34,922 nucleotides of DNA from Chloroflexota bacterium (GCA_003228105.1 QGNN01000018.1:1-34922); one strand, 5' to 3'. Shown: positions 6,772-16,147, numbered from the stretch's first letter. Made by a program: numbers and translations. Notes: generated by a model from the letters alone, not told the origin.

Positions 6772-6792
6772 CTAACTTTCGTTAGATTTTTT
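6772..6792 (+). terminator. Intrinsic terminator after the selenoprotein operon
   Basis: A 5-bp stem CTAAC / GTTAG with TTTC loop (6772-6785), followed by A and six T. It sits 42 bases after the redoxin stop and just before tRNA-Asp, so it would close the 5658-6729 transcription unit. The stem is short, so efficiency is uncertain. Confidence 0.55.
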
Positions 6793-6795
6793 CGC

Positions 6796-6872
6796 GGCCC
6801 CGTGGTGTAGCGGTTTAACATACGGCCCTGTCAAGGCTGAGATCGCCAGTTCGAATCTGGTCGGGGTCGCCA
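6796..6872 (+). tRNA. tRNA-Asp (GUC)
   Basis: A full cloverleaf: acceptor GGCCCCG / CGGGGTC, anticodon stem CGGCC / GGCTG with loop CTGTCAA (anticodon GTC at 6830-6832), T-arm with TTCGAAT, discriminator G and an encoded CCA. The acceptor has one G-T pair. Confidence 0.95.
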
Positions 6873-6997
6873 CTTTATACTTTTGTTTAAATATATATTC
6901 GATATTTCTCATGGAGTCGGATCAGACACTATAATATCTGGGATTGAAAGAGTGTGGTTTCCAAATACATTTCCGTTTATATCGGTTATTGTTCCAC

Positions 6998-7666
6998 TCA
7001 GCTATGTTTGTACCAGTATGTTTCTTTAAGAAGGTCACTGAAATCAATAACCATCCTTCTCAGCTTTCGGTCATTCTTATCTCGCAGCTTTTTTATTGCG
7101 ACCTCAAGTATGGCGGCAGATTTTCTCGTAGACGTTTCGGCAAACCAAACAAGTTGTGGTTGCTTTCCTGCGGTGTCTATAGCCTTGCCTGATTTGTGTT
7201 CAGCCAGTCTCATATGAAGATCACTGGTGTGACCTACATAAAAGGTTTTGTCTGAAAGACTTAACATATAAACGTGAAATGATCCTTCTTCCTGAGCCTC
7301 CTTTACTGGTGAGGCTTCGTGTATGTACCGGTTGTATTTTGTGCTGGATTTCTCAGTGCTGCATTCAAAACATTTTTCGTACTTTGATTGCTTGATATTA
7401 AAACAGTGTCCAGTCGTACATTTGTTGATCTCTTCTTTTTCAGCGTCGCCGGCATGTTGATGGCACAGGTTCATCATGTGACCATCTCCCCGGGTGACCC
7501 GGAGGTGAATTTTTGAAGGAGTATCGTTTTCAAAAACTATACAGTTGGCTGGCTTCTCACAACTCCAGTATTCACAGTCATCCAGGTTTTGGTAAAACCA
7601 GCCGAAATTAGGATGATAGGCTGGCAAAAACCTTTCATTTTTAGACAGTGGATTGGAAAAAGTCAC
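6998..7666 (-). CDS. GIY-YIG superfamily protein with Cys/His-rich N-terminal half
   Basis: 222 aa starting with GTG, with AAGGA upstream. The C-terminal part (about residues 127-215) is a GIY-YIG domain: HVYMLSLSD then TFYVGHTSDL, followed by the R-x-x-EH helix (MRLAEHKSGK). In the signature the first element is VYM rather than GIY, and YVG stands for YIG, as in UvrC-like and UPF0213-like members. The N-terminal half carries Cys/His pairs (CEYWSC, C-H-Q-H, CTTGHC, CFEC), consistent with one or two zinc sites. A DNA-cutting or repair role is possible, or it may be a homing or mobile-element nuclease given its place next to tRNA-Asp. A C-terminal Glu or Asn completing the active site is not obvious to me. 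Confidence 0.65.
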   Translation of the reverse strand: MTFSNPLSKNERFLPAYHPNFGWFYQNLDDCEYWSCEKPANCIVFENDTPSKIHLRVTRGDGHMMNLCHQHAGDAEKEEINKCTTGHCFNIKQSKYEKCFECSTEKSSTKYNRYIHEASPVKEAQEEGSFHVYMLSLSDKTFYVGHTSDLHMRLAEHKSGKAIDTAGKQPQLVWFAETSTRKSAAILEVAIKKLRDKNDRKLRRMVIDFSDLLKETYWYKHS

Positions 7667-7920
7667 TATATATCCTTGCTCTATTTTCGATATGCCAGTT
7701 CAGAATACGATCAGACCGAAGGTTTTAATAGAGTAATAGCACCTGAAGCGCTCTAGGTGAAACTTAGCAGGGGTTTGTGATTAAAATGATCTACCAGACG
7801 ACCTTGTAGCCATCTATGTCTCTTTGTTAACACGCAGTTCGCGCCGGTTATTTTCCAAAGAATTTATATTTCGCCTGCAGTTGGTGTAGTATCCACTTAC
7901 ACGGTTTTTTGGGGGTTATT

Positions 7921-8367
7921 ATGCCGGAGCAACATCCTAGTATGTTTGATGTCCAGAGTGTTGATTTGTCTGTGATTAAAGACATTCTAGTCCGCACTAA
8001 TTCCCTGGAAGCACTAAAAGAGTTAGAAAAAGAGATCAATCAACTTGAACTGATTGATATCGATGAAGCCTACAGGTTAGCCCAACATTTATACCGTGAA
8101 TCACAGGCGGAGAAACTTCCAGCAAAAGCGACTATTCAAGCTTGGATTAGTGAAGGCCGTTTGAAGCAGAGGGGATATTTGCAGACGAAAAGAAATGTAG
8201 GCAGACCTAAAGTACTAATCTCTAAGATTGATTTGCTTGAGTTACTCAACAACCCTCCTAAAGTTGGGAGGCCAGTAGGATCAGATACAGGGACTAATTC
8301 ACCAACAGGGAATTTGGTGAGCAAAAAAACTCCCAAGGCAAAAACCTTGAACTTGTTTGATTTGTAA
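7921..8367 (+). CDS. Putative helix-turn-helix DNA-binding protein
   Basis: 148 aa from ATG 7921 with a G-run just upstream. The N-terminal half is helical and acidic (LEALKELEKEINQLE). The centre (about residues 68-85, ATIQAWISEGRLKQRGY) resembles the winged HTH of excisionase or MerR-type proteins. The C-terminal third has repeated basic VGRP motifs (NVGRPKV and KVGRPVG), like AT-hook cores, and then a Lys/Thr-rich tail. Likely a DNA-binding regulator or accessory protein of mobile DNA. Function not established. Confidence 0.5.
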   Translation: MPEQHPSMFDVQSVDLSVIKDILVRTNSLEALKELEKEINQLELIDIDEAYRLAQHLYRESQAEKLPAKATIQAWISEGRLKQRGYLQTKRNVGRPKVLISKIDLLELLNNPPKVGRPVGSDTGTNSPTGNLVSKKTPKAKTLNLFDL

Positions 8368-8564
8368 TCCCCCATTTTTTATCAAGGTAGTGTTGGGAAA
8401 GTTTTGGGTAAGCCTTTAACTGTTTCCTTCAAGGGTTCTTAGCCAAAAATCTGCATGAATAAGAGTCGCTCAGCATTGATAAGTCCCCTATTCACACCAC
8501 TCTCTTGCCAAGAGATATAATCCGCATAGACAGAGATACATCTCAATAATTGTGGAGGAAGACA

Positions 8565-9998
8565 ATGGCAGGCATAGATGAAAATCTTGCGTTTGCACCG
8601 GCAACAGAACTCAAGGAACTTATGGCAAGTAAAAAGGTTTCTCCGGTAGAAATCACTCAACTTTACCTGGATCGTATAAATACCCTTGATGGGCAGCTCA
8701 ATTCTTATCTTACTGTCACATCTGAACTAGCATTGGAATCTGCGCGAAAGGCAGAGAAAGCAGTCATTGACGGTGACGAACTTGGGCCTCTACATGGGAT
8801 ACCTATTTCGATAAAAGATCTACAAATGACTAAAGGTGTGAAGACCACTGGAGGTTCACTGGCATATAAAGACAGAGTTCCCGATGCTGATTGCGCCGTG
8901 GTCGAAAGAGTGTTAGCTGCTGGAGCCATTATGTTGGGCAAGACCAATTCCCCGGAATTTGGGCTGTTGGGAGCCAATGAAAATAGATTAGGAGATCCCT
9001 GCAGGAATCCGTGGAACCCTGAGCGTACATCGGGCGGGTCCAGTGGAGGTGCCGGGGCATCCATTATCGCAGGGTTGACATCCTTGGCCACAGGAGGAGA
9101 TGGAGGTGGCTCAATTCGAATACCTGCTAGTTTTACAGGTACCTATGGAATTAAACCCACTCAGGGGAGAGTGTCCAGTTACTCAGGGATTAATGCCCCT
9201 GCGGCTGCCAACTATACCAGCCAGCAAGGAGGGTTAACCCGGACTGTTAGAGATTCTGCCTTAATGCTCCAGGTGTTGTCTGGATATGATTCCAGGGACC
9301 CTGGTTCTCTTCGTGCTCCTGTTCCTGACTTTATGGCCGCAACCGAAAGAGATGTGTCAGGATTTCGTATAGGCTGGAGTCCGGATTTTGGATACACCTC
9401 CGTAGATACCGAGGTGGCAGAAATAACTAAAAGTGCCATCGAAGCTTTTTCGGAGTTGGGATGTTCAGTTGATCAATCCAGCCTGAAACTGGAAAACCCC
9501 TTTGATCCCTGGCTTGTCATATTTGCGGCTTCGGCTTACGTGTCTAATGGACATTTGTTAGATGATCCGGCTGATCCGCTCACATGGTACGGGAAATGGG
9601 CAATTGAACAAGGTAGGGATGTTACGACAACAGATTATGTGAGAGCTTTGGGATTAAGAAACCAAATGATTCATATGTTTGAGGATGAATTTGAGAAATA
9701 TGACGTTCTGATATCCCCAACTATGCCGACCACGGCTTTTCCTACTGACATATACCCTCAAAAAATAGGAGATCAAGACCCTTACCCTAACCCTGAATGG
9801 GGATTTGTACCTTTTACTCATCCAATTAATACCATCGGATTTACGGCAGCGAGTATTCCATGTGGATTCGACTCTGATGGAATGCCTGTAGGCTTGCATA
9901 TTGTGGGCAAACATGGGGATGAAGAGACTGTTCTTGCAGTTAGCGCCGCTTTTGAATCGGCCCGACCATGGATTCAACGCAGGCCGCCCGTAAGTTAG
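8565..9998 (+). CDS. Amidase (amidase-signature family)
   Basis: 477 aa, the usual length for amidase-signature hydrolases, which cleave amide bonds with a Ser-cisSer-Lys triad. The Lys lies in PISIKDLQMTKG, the cis-Ser in TSGGSSGGAGAS and the nucleophilic Ser in GGDGGGSIRIPA, followed by YGIKPTQGR. GatA-like tRNA amidotransferase is possible by family, but no gatB or gatC lies nearby and the context is catabolic. The start is ATG 8565, with GGAGG seven bases upstream; a TTG at 8550 precedes that site. The SDR gene begins about 27 bases downstream, so an operon is likely. Substrate unknown. Confidence 0.9.
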   Translation: MAGIDENLAFAPATELKELMASKKVSPVEITQLYLDRINTLDGQLNSYLTVTSELALESARKAEKAVIDGDELGPLHGIPISIKDLQMTKGVKTTGGSLAYKDRVPDADCAVVERVLAAGAIMLGKTNSPEFGLLGANENRLGDPCRNPWNPERTSGGSSGGAGASIIAGLTSLATGGDGGGSIRIPASFTGTYGIKPTQGRVSSYSGINAPAAANYTSQQGGLTRTVRDSALMLQVLSGYDSRDPGSLRAPVPDFMAATERDVSGFRIGWSPDFGYTSVDTEVAEITKSAIEAFSELGCSVDQSSLKLENPFDPWLVIFAASAYVSNGHLLDDPADPLTWYGKWAIEQGRDVTTTDYVRALGLRNQMIHMFEDEFEKYDVLISPTMPTTAFPTDIYPQKIGDQDPYPNPEWGFVPFTHPINTIGFTAASIPCGFDSDGMPVGLHIVGKHGDEETVLAVSAAFESARPWIQRRPPVS

Positions 9999-10024
9999 AT
10001 AACACGTATTTTGGAGAATTCAGA

Positions 10025-10831
10025 ATGATAGATTTAAGTAATAAGAACGCGTTAGTTACCGGAGCAGCCCTTGGCATCGGAAAGGGCATATCGAAGGTTC
10101 TTGCCGAGCAAGGAGCCAACGTAGTGGTGAGTGATATCGATCTAGAAGGTGCCCAACGCACTTCCGAAGAGATTGTTAAATCGGGAGGACAGTCCCAGTC
10201 AGCCCACTTGGATGTCACGAGCCCCGATGCCGCACAATCACTACTTTCAGACCTATTGGAACAATTAGGACAAATTGACATTGTGGTAAATAACGCTGGT
10301 GTCGTTGGCGCTCATGGGTGGTGGGAAAGAAAGGTACCGAATGAAGATGATTGGGACACAGTACTGGCCATCAATCTCAGAGGCGTGGTAAATGTTTCAC
10401 AGGCTGTTGAAGATAGTATGAAAGAAAGAAGGCATGGGAAAATAATAAATATTGCATCGATCGCATCCCGACAAGGTAGCCCTTCCATACCCCACTACAA
10501 TGCTTCAAAAGCTGGAGTTGTGAGTTGGACACAGTCCCATGCGCTTCAGTTGGCTCCATACCAAATCAATGTAAATGCAATATGTCCTGGTTTATTATGG
10601 ACCCCATTATTTGAACATCTTATTGGCAGACCAGACTTTTTAGATAACCAAGCTTTGGAGGGCCTTGCCGGTCGAGAGCGATTCGAAAAAATCGTCGAGC
10701 TTGGGATCCCAATGCAAAAGGAACAGACGCCGGAAGATATTGGCAAATTAGCGGCTTTTTTAGCGTCTGATGATGCCCACAATATTACAGGGCAGGCAAT
10801 TAATGTTGATGGAGGGCGACGGATGAATTAA
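10025..10831 (+). CDS. Short-chain dehydrogenase/reductase (SDR)
   Basis: 268 aa from ATG 10025, with GGAG nine bases upstream; longer in-frame starts would overlap the amidase gene. Classical SDR motifs: VTGAALGIGKGI, DID after strand 2 (suggests NAD(H)), NNAG, the catalytic Ser in NIASIAS, YNASK, and a C-terminal NVDGG. It sits between an amidase and a GMC oxidoreductase in the same direction, which points to a catabolic operon for a nitrogen-containing or alcohol-bearing organic compound. The actual substrate is unknown. Confidence 0.9.
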   Translation: MIDLSNKNALVTGAALGIGKGISKVLAEQGANVVVSDIDLEGAQRTSEEIVKSGGQSQSAHLDVTSPDAAQSLLSDLLEQLGQIDIVVNNAGVVGAHGWWERKVPNEDDWDTVLAINLRGVVNVSQAVEDSMKERRHGKIINIASIASRQGSPSIPHYNASKAGVVSWTQSHALQLAPYQINVNAICPGLLWTPLFEHLIGRPDFLDNQALEGLAGRERFEKIVELGIPMQKEQTPEDIGKLAAFLASDDAHNITGQAINVDGGRRMN

Positions 10832-10895
10832 ATCTCCGATCTTCCTTTCGGTGACACTTACCTGGTTAGAGATATTATAAAAATGGAGCTGTTGG

Positions 10896-12473
10896 ATGGA
10901 ATACGATTACATAGTTGTTGGAGCGGGGTCTGCTGGAGCTATTATAGCTGCAAGGTTGAGTGAGAATGAATCCAAATCGGTGCTTCTCATAGAGTCAGGC
11001 AGTGACTATGAGGATTTTTCTTCACTTCCTGATAAATTTAAGTACGGTTATGGTCCTGAGCTTTTAGATGAACCAAATTGGTGGCTTGACCCTGGTGATG
11101 AAAAACGTTGGCTTTTTGTTGCTGATGCTACAGAAGAGCAAGATTCTCCAATGTTGATTCCCAGAGGCAAAACTATGGGTGGTTCTAGTGCGGTGAACGC
11201 ACAGATTTTTCTTCGGGGAGACCCGCAAGACTATGACGCATGGGCGGAACACGGGAACGAAGAGTGGAGCTTCGAAAAGTGCCTTCCAGCGTTCATAAAA
11301 TTAGAGAACGATATTGATATGGGAGGAGATTTTCATGGTCATGATGGTCCAATATTCGTTCGGCGGCATCCAAAAGACGAATGGACCCGCGATGGAGAAG
11401 CATTTTTCCAAGGCTTTCAAGATATAGGATTTCCTGTTACAGAAGATCACAATGATCCTGATTCAACTGGCGTCGGTCCCATGCCGTTTAACACTATTAA
11501 TAGAGTTCGTCAGAGTACAGCTTTGAGTTACCTTAATTCTGCCCGAAATCGTACAAACCTAACCTTGAAAGCTGACTGCAATGTTCGAAAAATAAAACTG
11601 ATTAATAAAAAGGCTGTTGGAGTAGAAGTAGAAAAAGACGGAGATGTTTTTATCGAAAAAGGAGCAGAAATAATTGTCAGTGCCGGTGCAATAGGGTCAC
11701 CTCAATTGCTTATGCTCTCTGGTATAGGCCCAGATGAGCACCTCGGAGGAAAGGGAATAGAGGTGTTAGGTCACTTACCCGGTGTAGGCCAAAATCTCAG
11801 AGATCATCCCCAGGTTCGTCTTATATGGGAAGTAAATGATGACTATGAGCACCTAAAAGATGGTTCCAAGCGTGGTGCCACTGTTGCAATACGATATACC
11901 GCTGAAGGATCCGACCTTCACAACGATATGATGGTTCATCACACTGCCACAGTTCCACAAAAGTTTTACATGACTGATGGTGAAGATATGTATAAAGGTG
12001 TAGGTATGAGTGCTTGCCTGTACCTTCAAATGGGCTCAGGGGAGCTTTTGTTGAGATCTTCAGATCCACAGGTTCAACCTCATCTAAACTATAACTATTT
12101 CAAGGAAGAAGAGGACCTAAGGCGGATGAGGGAGTGTGTGAGATTGTGCGCAGAAGTGGGTGATGGAACTTCATATGAATCAATAGTCACAAGACGTGTT
12201 CAACCTGCGGAGCAAGAATTAAAAGATAATGATTTACTGGATTTATGGATTCTGAAAAATGCAACAACCAGCCACCATATAAGCGGTACGTGCAAAATGG
12301 GACCTGAATCAGATCCGATGGCTGTGGTAGACCAATATGGTAAGGTCCACGGCTTTGAAAATTTACGTTTGGGTGATGCATCTATAATGCACGATTGTGT
12401 AAGGGCAAACACAAATGTTCCCACAATGATGATCGGAGAAAAAATCGCTGAATTTATCAAGCAAGGTAAATGA
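10896..12473 (+). CDS. GMC-family flavin oxidoreductase (choline dehydrogenase-like)
   Basis: A 525-aa FAD-dependent alcohol oxidase or dehydrogenase of the glucose-methanol-choline family. The N-terminal Rossmann motif is YIVVGAGSAGAIIAARL with E in LIES for ribose binding. GMC signature 1 lies around GKTMGGSSAVNAQIFLRG and signature 2 around GAIGSPQLLMLSGIG. The C-terminal catalytic region has SHHISGTCKMG and later NTNVPTMM, giving the His/Asn pair near the flavin. There is no signal peptide, so it is cytoplasmic. It follows the SDR by 64 bases. A hairpin terminator lies just after it. Such enzymes oxidise primary alcohols (choline, polyethylene glycol, aliphatic or aromatic alcohols); the specificity is not readable. 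Confidence 0.93.
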   Translation: MEYDYIVVGAGSAGAIIAARLSENESKSVLLIESGSDYEDFSSLPDKFKYGYGPELLDEPNWWLDPGDEKRWLFVADATEEQDSPMLIPRGKTMGGSSAVNAQIFLRGDPQDYDAWAEHGNEEWSFEKCLPAFIKLENDIDMGGDFHGHDGPIFVRRHPKDEWTRDGEAFFQGFQDIGFPVTEDHNDPDSTGVGPMPFNTINRVRQSTALSYLNSARNRTNLTLKADCNVRKIKLINKKAVGVEVEKDGDVFIEKGAEIIVSAGAIGSPQLLMLSGIGPDEHLGGKGIEVLGHLPGVGQNLRDHPQVRLIWEVNDDYEHLKDGSKRGATVAIRYTAEGSDLHNDMMVHHTATVPQKFYMTDGEDMYKGVGMSACLYLQMGSGELLLRSSDPQVQPHLNYNYFKEEEDLRRMRECVRLCAEVGDGTSYESIVTRRVQPAEQELKDNDLLDLWILKNATTSHHISGTCKMGPESDPMAVVDQYGKVHGFENLRLGDASIMHDCVRANTNVPTMMIGEKIAEFIKQGK

Positions 12474-12490
12474 TTCGCAATGTATACGAA

Positions 12491-12507
12491 AGACCCTAGG
12501 TGGGTCT
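12491..12507 (+). terminator. Hairpin after the GMC oxidoreductase gene
   Basis: A 6-bp stem AGACCC / GGGTCT with a 5-base loop, 17 bases after the stop and followed by a short AT-rich run. It likely ends the amidase-SDR-GMC transcript. The rest of 12508-12746 holds no gene. A small palindrome GATTA-AC-TAATC near 12714-12725 precedes the next gene and could be an operator. Confidence 0.5.
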
Positions 12508-12746
12508 ATTTACTGTTGGACTTAGTATATTTTCCGGTTGCCGAAAACCAACCTGACAAAATCTAAGAGGAATCAAAACGTGGGTACATTTTATACCTAC
12601 TAATTTACTTCAGATAACTTCTTGGGTAATAGACAGGCTGTGTAACATTTTACCGATTTAATTTTAATTTACGTCTGTTTTCTGCTTTCCTTTCAATGTG
12701 TTAAATTAGCTTAGATTAACTAATCAGATCAACGGAGAGATGCATC

Positions 12747-15062
12747 ATGACCACCTATGAGCCAAATATGGTACTTGCCGAAAAGGAATTTTCCGTAGTA
12801 GGTACTAGACCTATACGTCATGATGGTGCTGATAAAGTAACCGGGCGTGCTCGTTATAGTGCTGATTCATTCCCTGTAGGGTACCTGCATGGAAAAATTC
12901 TTAGAAGTCCCTATGCCCATGCAAGGATAAAGTTTATAGATACATCTAAAGCTCTTGCCTATCCTGGTGTTAAGTCGGTTATGACAGGATCTGATTTGCC
13001 AGAAGTTTCGGCAGAGGTAGCTGATTTAGAAGAAGGTGCTGCCGTAAATTATGGTTTCTATACCCGGAACGTAATGGCGAGAGAGAAAGCTCTCTATGTC
13101 GGTCACGCAATAGCCGCAGTAGCCGCTATTGACCCTCATATTGCCGAGGAAGCCTTGGCTTTAATAGAAGTTGATTATGAGGTTCTGCCTCCAGTATTGA
13201 CTGCTGAAGATGCTCTTAAAGACGACGCGCCTATTCTGCATGACAGGTTATTGACTCAGTCAAGTGTATTGTTCAGGGTTGGTGGATGGGGTGATGAGGG
13301 CAATGCGGGAACGAGTAATCTGGCCTTAAAAATAATTTCTCAAGAGGGAGATGTTGATAAGGCATTTGCCGAATCTGATGCGATCGTCGAGCGACAATTT
13401 AGAACCAAGGCAGTTCACCAAGGCTACATAGAACCTCAAGCAACGACTGCTTTTTGGAATGAAGATGGGAAGGTGACTGCATGGTGCAGTACACAACAAC
13501 TATTTGCTTTCAGAGATCACATATCTGCCTTGCTGGATATACCCGTGGGAGATGTCACTGTCGTGCCTTTGGAAATTGGTGGTGGCTTTGGAGGAAAAGG
13601 GATGGGAGGGGTTTATTTGGAGCCGGTCGCGGCTGTTTTGTCCAAAAAATCAGGCTCTGCTGTAAAAATAACGATGACCCGAGCCGAAGTTTTCATGGGA
13701 ACAGGACCGACATCTGGTACCGTCATGGAAATAAAACTAGGAGCTTCTAAGGACGGTAAACTCACGGCAGTGAAGGCCAGACTCACTTTTGAAGCAGGAG
13801 CTTTCCCAGGCTCCCCGGTAGCAGGTGGAAGCAGAACTATGCTGGGACCATATGTCATACCCAATGCATATGTTGAAGGCTTGGATGTTGTCACAAATGT
13901 TCAAAAATCTTCTGCTTACAGAGCACCAGGCTCCCCTGCTGCGGCTTTTGCAATTGAGACTGCGATTGATGAAATCGCTGAAAAATTGAATATAGATCCC
14001 ATAGAATTCAGGCTCCTGAATGCAGCCAAAGAAGGTACTCGTCAACCTGCCAACGGTCCGGTATATCGAAAAATAGGGTTAGTGGAAACACTGGACGCTG
14101 CAAAAAATCATCCTCATTACGCCGCAGATATAGTAGACATTGCTCGGGGACGTGGTATCGCCTCTGGCGCCTGGTTCAACGGAAGCGGCCCGGCTAGTGC
14201 CGTTGCAAGTGTAAACGCAGATGGGACAATCTCATTGGTTGAAGGTTCTCCGGATGTCGGAGGTAGTCGAACTGCAATGGCTATGCAGGTTGCGGATGTG
14301 CTTGGGTTAAAAGCGGAGGATGTGAAACCATCTATTGGTGACACTGACTCAATCGGTTACAGCTCTGGGGCCGGTGGGAGTGGTGTGACTTTCAAAACTG
14401 GTACAGCATGCATAGAAGCTGCCTATGATATTAAGGCCCAGATGGTAGCTCGAGCCGCCGGTATCTGGGATGTAGACTCCTCTGAAATCGAGTATGAAAG
14501 ATCAACTATAAGGCATAAAAGTGATCCTGAATTAAGCATTCAATTCGCTGAATTGGCGAATATGCTTAACGGCACAGGCGGCCCGATAGTTGGTCGTGCT
14601 ACGGTAAATCCAGGAGGAGTTGGCAATGCTTTTGCAGTTCATATTGTTGATGTTGAGGTGGATAAAGAGACCGGGAAGGTCGATATATTGAGATATACCT
14701 CTATTCAGGATGTCGGAAAGGCTATCCACCCTAGCTATGTTGAGGGCCAGCTGCAGGGTGGTGCGGTGCAAGGAATTGGTTGGGCTTTGAATGAAGAATA
14801 TGTTTTCAATGGTGAAGGGAATATGCTTAACGCTTCCTTCCTGGATTATAGGATGCCTGTCGCACTGGATTTACCAATGATTGACACGGTACTTGTGGAG
14901 GTTGCTAACCCGGGACATCCATTTGGCCTGCGTGGGGTGGGAGAGGCTTGTTTGATTCCCCCAATGGCCGCTATAGCTAATGCTATTTATGATGCAGTGG
15001 GAGTTCGTATGACCGAATTGCCTATGTCTCCAGGCAAAGTGTTAGATGCCTTAAATGCTTAG
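12747..15062 (+). CDS. Xanthine dehydrogenase/aldehyde oxidase family molybdenum-binding subunit
   Basis: 771 aa, the size of the large (CoxL/XdhA-C-like) subunit that carries the molybdopterin-cytosine-dinucleotide cofactor. The N-terminal ald_Xan domain starts VGTRPIRHDGADKVTGRARYSAD with LHGKILRSPYAHARI. Cofactor segments include GGGFGGKGMGG, AYRAPGSPAAAFAIE in the active-site loop and GLRGVGEACLIPP with the conserved catalytic Glu. The active loop AYRAPG differs from form-I CO dehydrogenase (AYRCSFR), so CO oxidation is unlikely; an aldehyde or N-heterocycle substrate is more plausible. GGAG lies nine bases before the ATG. No 2Fe-2S or FAD subunit gene is adjacent, which is unusual. It is convergent with the TGS GTPase, with a gap of seven bases. 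Confidence 0.93.
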   Translation: MTTYEPNMVLAEKEFSVVGTRPIRHDGADKVTGRARYSADSFPVGYLHGKILRSPYAHARIKFIDTSKALAYPGVKSVMTGSDLPEVSAEVADLEEGAAVNYGFYTRNVMAREKALYVGHAIAAVAAIDPHIAEEALALIEVDYEVLPPVLTAEDALKDDAPILHDRLLTQSSVLFRVGGWGDEGNAGTSNLALKIISQEGDVDKAFAESDAIVERQFRTKAVHQGYIEPQATTAFWNEDGKVTAWCSTQQLFAFRDHISALLDIPVGDVTVVPLEIGGGFGGKGMGGVYLEPVAAVLSKKSGSAVKITMTRAEVFMGTGPTSGTVMEIKLGASKDGKLTAVKARLTFEAGAFPGSPVAGGSRTMLGPYVIPNAYVEGLDVVTNVQKSSAYRAPGSPAAAFAIETAIDEIAEKLNIDPIEFRLLNAAKEGTRQPANGPVYRKIGLVETLDAAKNHPHYAADIVDIARGRGIASGAWFNGSGPASAVASVNADGTISLVEGSPDVGGSRTAMAMQVADVLGLKAEDVKPSIGDTDSIGYSSGAGGSGVTFKTGTACIEAAYDIKAQMVARAAGIWDVDSSEIEYERSTIRHKSDPELSIQFAELANMLNGTGGPIVGRATVNPGGVGNAFAVHIVDVEVDKETGKVDILRYTSIQDVGKAIHPSYVEGQLQGGAVQGIGWALNEEYVFNGEGNMLNASFLDYRMPVALDLPMIDTVLVEVANPGHPFGLRGVGEACLIPPMAAIANAIYDAVGVRMTELPMSPGKVLDALNA

Positions 15063-15069
15063 GCGGAAA

Positions 15070-16071
15070 CTAGGCGTGGATTTCTATAACGTCCCCGTCT
15101 GATAACTCATGGCCTCTGCCGACACGTTGTCCATCGAATTTGCCTGAATCCCCCCATAAGATTGCATATTTCAGCCCATGGCTAAGTTCTTTGTGCACCT
15201 GCTGAGCCGCTTCACCAACAGTACTGCCAATGGGAAGGACCACGGGGTTTTCTTTGGTAAAATCTTCTAGCCGTTCTCTTGGTGATTTAGTATAGATACG
15301 TATTATTTTCAGGCTTTTAAACAGTTCTTCTGCGAGTTCATCCAGTCCTACTTCTTCATGGGCACTGGCCATAATCAGCGGAAATTTTCCGCCGTAACGG
15401 GTTTCCATGTTCCCATAATTATCTAGAGCGCCGGGTATGTCTGCCTTATTGCAAACTATTATCGTGGGTTTTGAGGTAAATTGGTCATCTTCATCTGGAT
15501 ATTGTCTCTTTTGCAATAATTTAAATCCCCACTCTTCTAGCTCTTTAAAAGAATTTTCAGTCTGATCGACCGGATTGTTTGTTAAATCTGCGACAAAAAC
15601 GAATATATCGCTCGTTCTCAGTAGGCCGTAAAGTCTACTTTGAGTGGCTATATTATCTATCGGTGGGGTGTCAACCATTTGTATGTATATGTCGTTATAT
15701 GGATACATGCCAGGTATAGGTTCTTGCGTGCTAAGCTCGTATGAACCTACCTTAGTTTTTGCCCCTGTTGCAGAAGATAATAGTAAGGATTTCCCAACGT
15801 TAGTAGGACCTATTAACGTGGATCTGCCGGCACCTTCTTTAGGCAGAGAAAATGGCTCTGTCCGGCCGCCCTTCCCACCAGACGAAGTTTCCAAATCAGA
15901 CATCAACTTGGACAATCGGGCTCTGAGTTGGGCTTTTAAATGATCTGTGCCTTTATGCTTAGGCATAATCTGCAGCATCTCTTGCAAGGCTGCTATTTTG
16001 CCTTGCACTGAGACAGCTTCACGGAATCTTTGTTCCGCATCCCTGTATTGAGGTGGCACGTTAGTAGGCAT
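15070..16071 (-). CDS. Obg/DRG-type GTPase with C-terminal TGS domain
   Basis: 333 aa. A helical N-terminus (residues about 1-75, with MPKHKGTDHLKAQLRARLSKL, a signature seen in DRG-type GTPases) precedes a G domain: G1 GPTNVGKSLLL, G3 VDTPP in place of DTPG, and G4 NKAD. A TGS domain closes the protein (ENPVVLPIGSTVGEAA through to SDGDVIEIHA). It is probably a translation- or ribosome-associated GTPase. Similar stand-alone proteins are common in Chloroflexota and archaea. It is the last gene of the leftward amt / P-II / GTPase row, with a small hairpin separating it from P-II. Specific role unknown. Confidence 0.85.
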   Translation of the reverse strand: MPTNVPPQYRDAEQRFREAVSVQGKIAALQEMLQIMPKHKGTDHLKAQLRARLSKLMSDLETSSGGKGGRTEPFSLPKEGAGRSTLIGPTNVGKSLLLSSATGAKTKVGSYELSTQEPIPGMYPYNDIYIQMVDTPPIDNIATQSRLYGLLRTSDIFVFVADLTNNPVDQTENSFKELEEWGFKLLQKRQYPDEDDQFTSKPTIIVCNKADIPGALDNYGNMETRYGGKFPLIMASAHEEVGLDELAEELFKSLKIIRIYTKSPRERLEDFTKENPVVLPIGSTVGEAAQQVHKELSHGLKYAILWGDSGKFDGQRVGRGHELSDGDVIEIHA

Positions 16072-16103
16072 ATCTACAGATGATACCCATGCATTGACCT
16101 AGC

Positions 16104-16121
16104 TTCAATAGCACTATTGAA
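16104..16121 (-). terminator. Hairpin after the P-II gene
   Basis: A perfect 7-bp stem TTCAATA / TATTGAA with a GCAC loop, 26 bases beyond the P-II stop in the leftward direction and 33 bases before the GTPase start. The stem is AT-rich, so it would be a weak terminator or attenuator between the two genes. Confidence 0.4.
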
Positions 16122-16147
16122 AAATCAAATTGATCTTCTAGTTCCCG

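Noticed and set aside
8312-8326. 15-base match (TGGTGAGCAAAAAAA) between the gene at 7921 and the start of the gene at 25441
   Set aside because: Low complexity and at unrelated positions in the two genes, so chance is likely.
13481-14045. Reading frames of 89-102 codons inside the molybdenum hydroxylase gene
   Set aside because: They are shadows of the 771-aa gene, which has continuous family motifs.
12747-15062. Carbon monoxide dehydrogenase large subunit
   Set aside because: The active-site loop is AYRAPG, not AYRCSFR, and the CO dehydrogenase partner subunits are missing.
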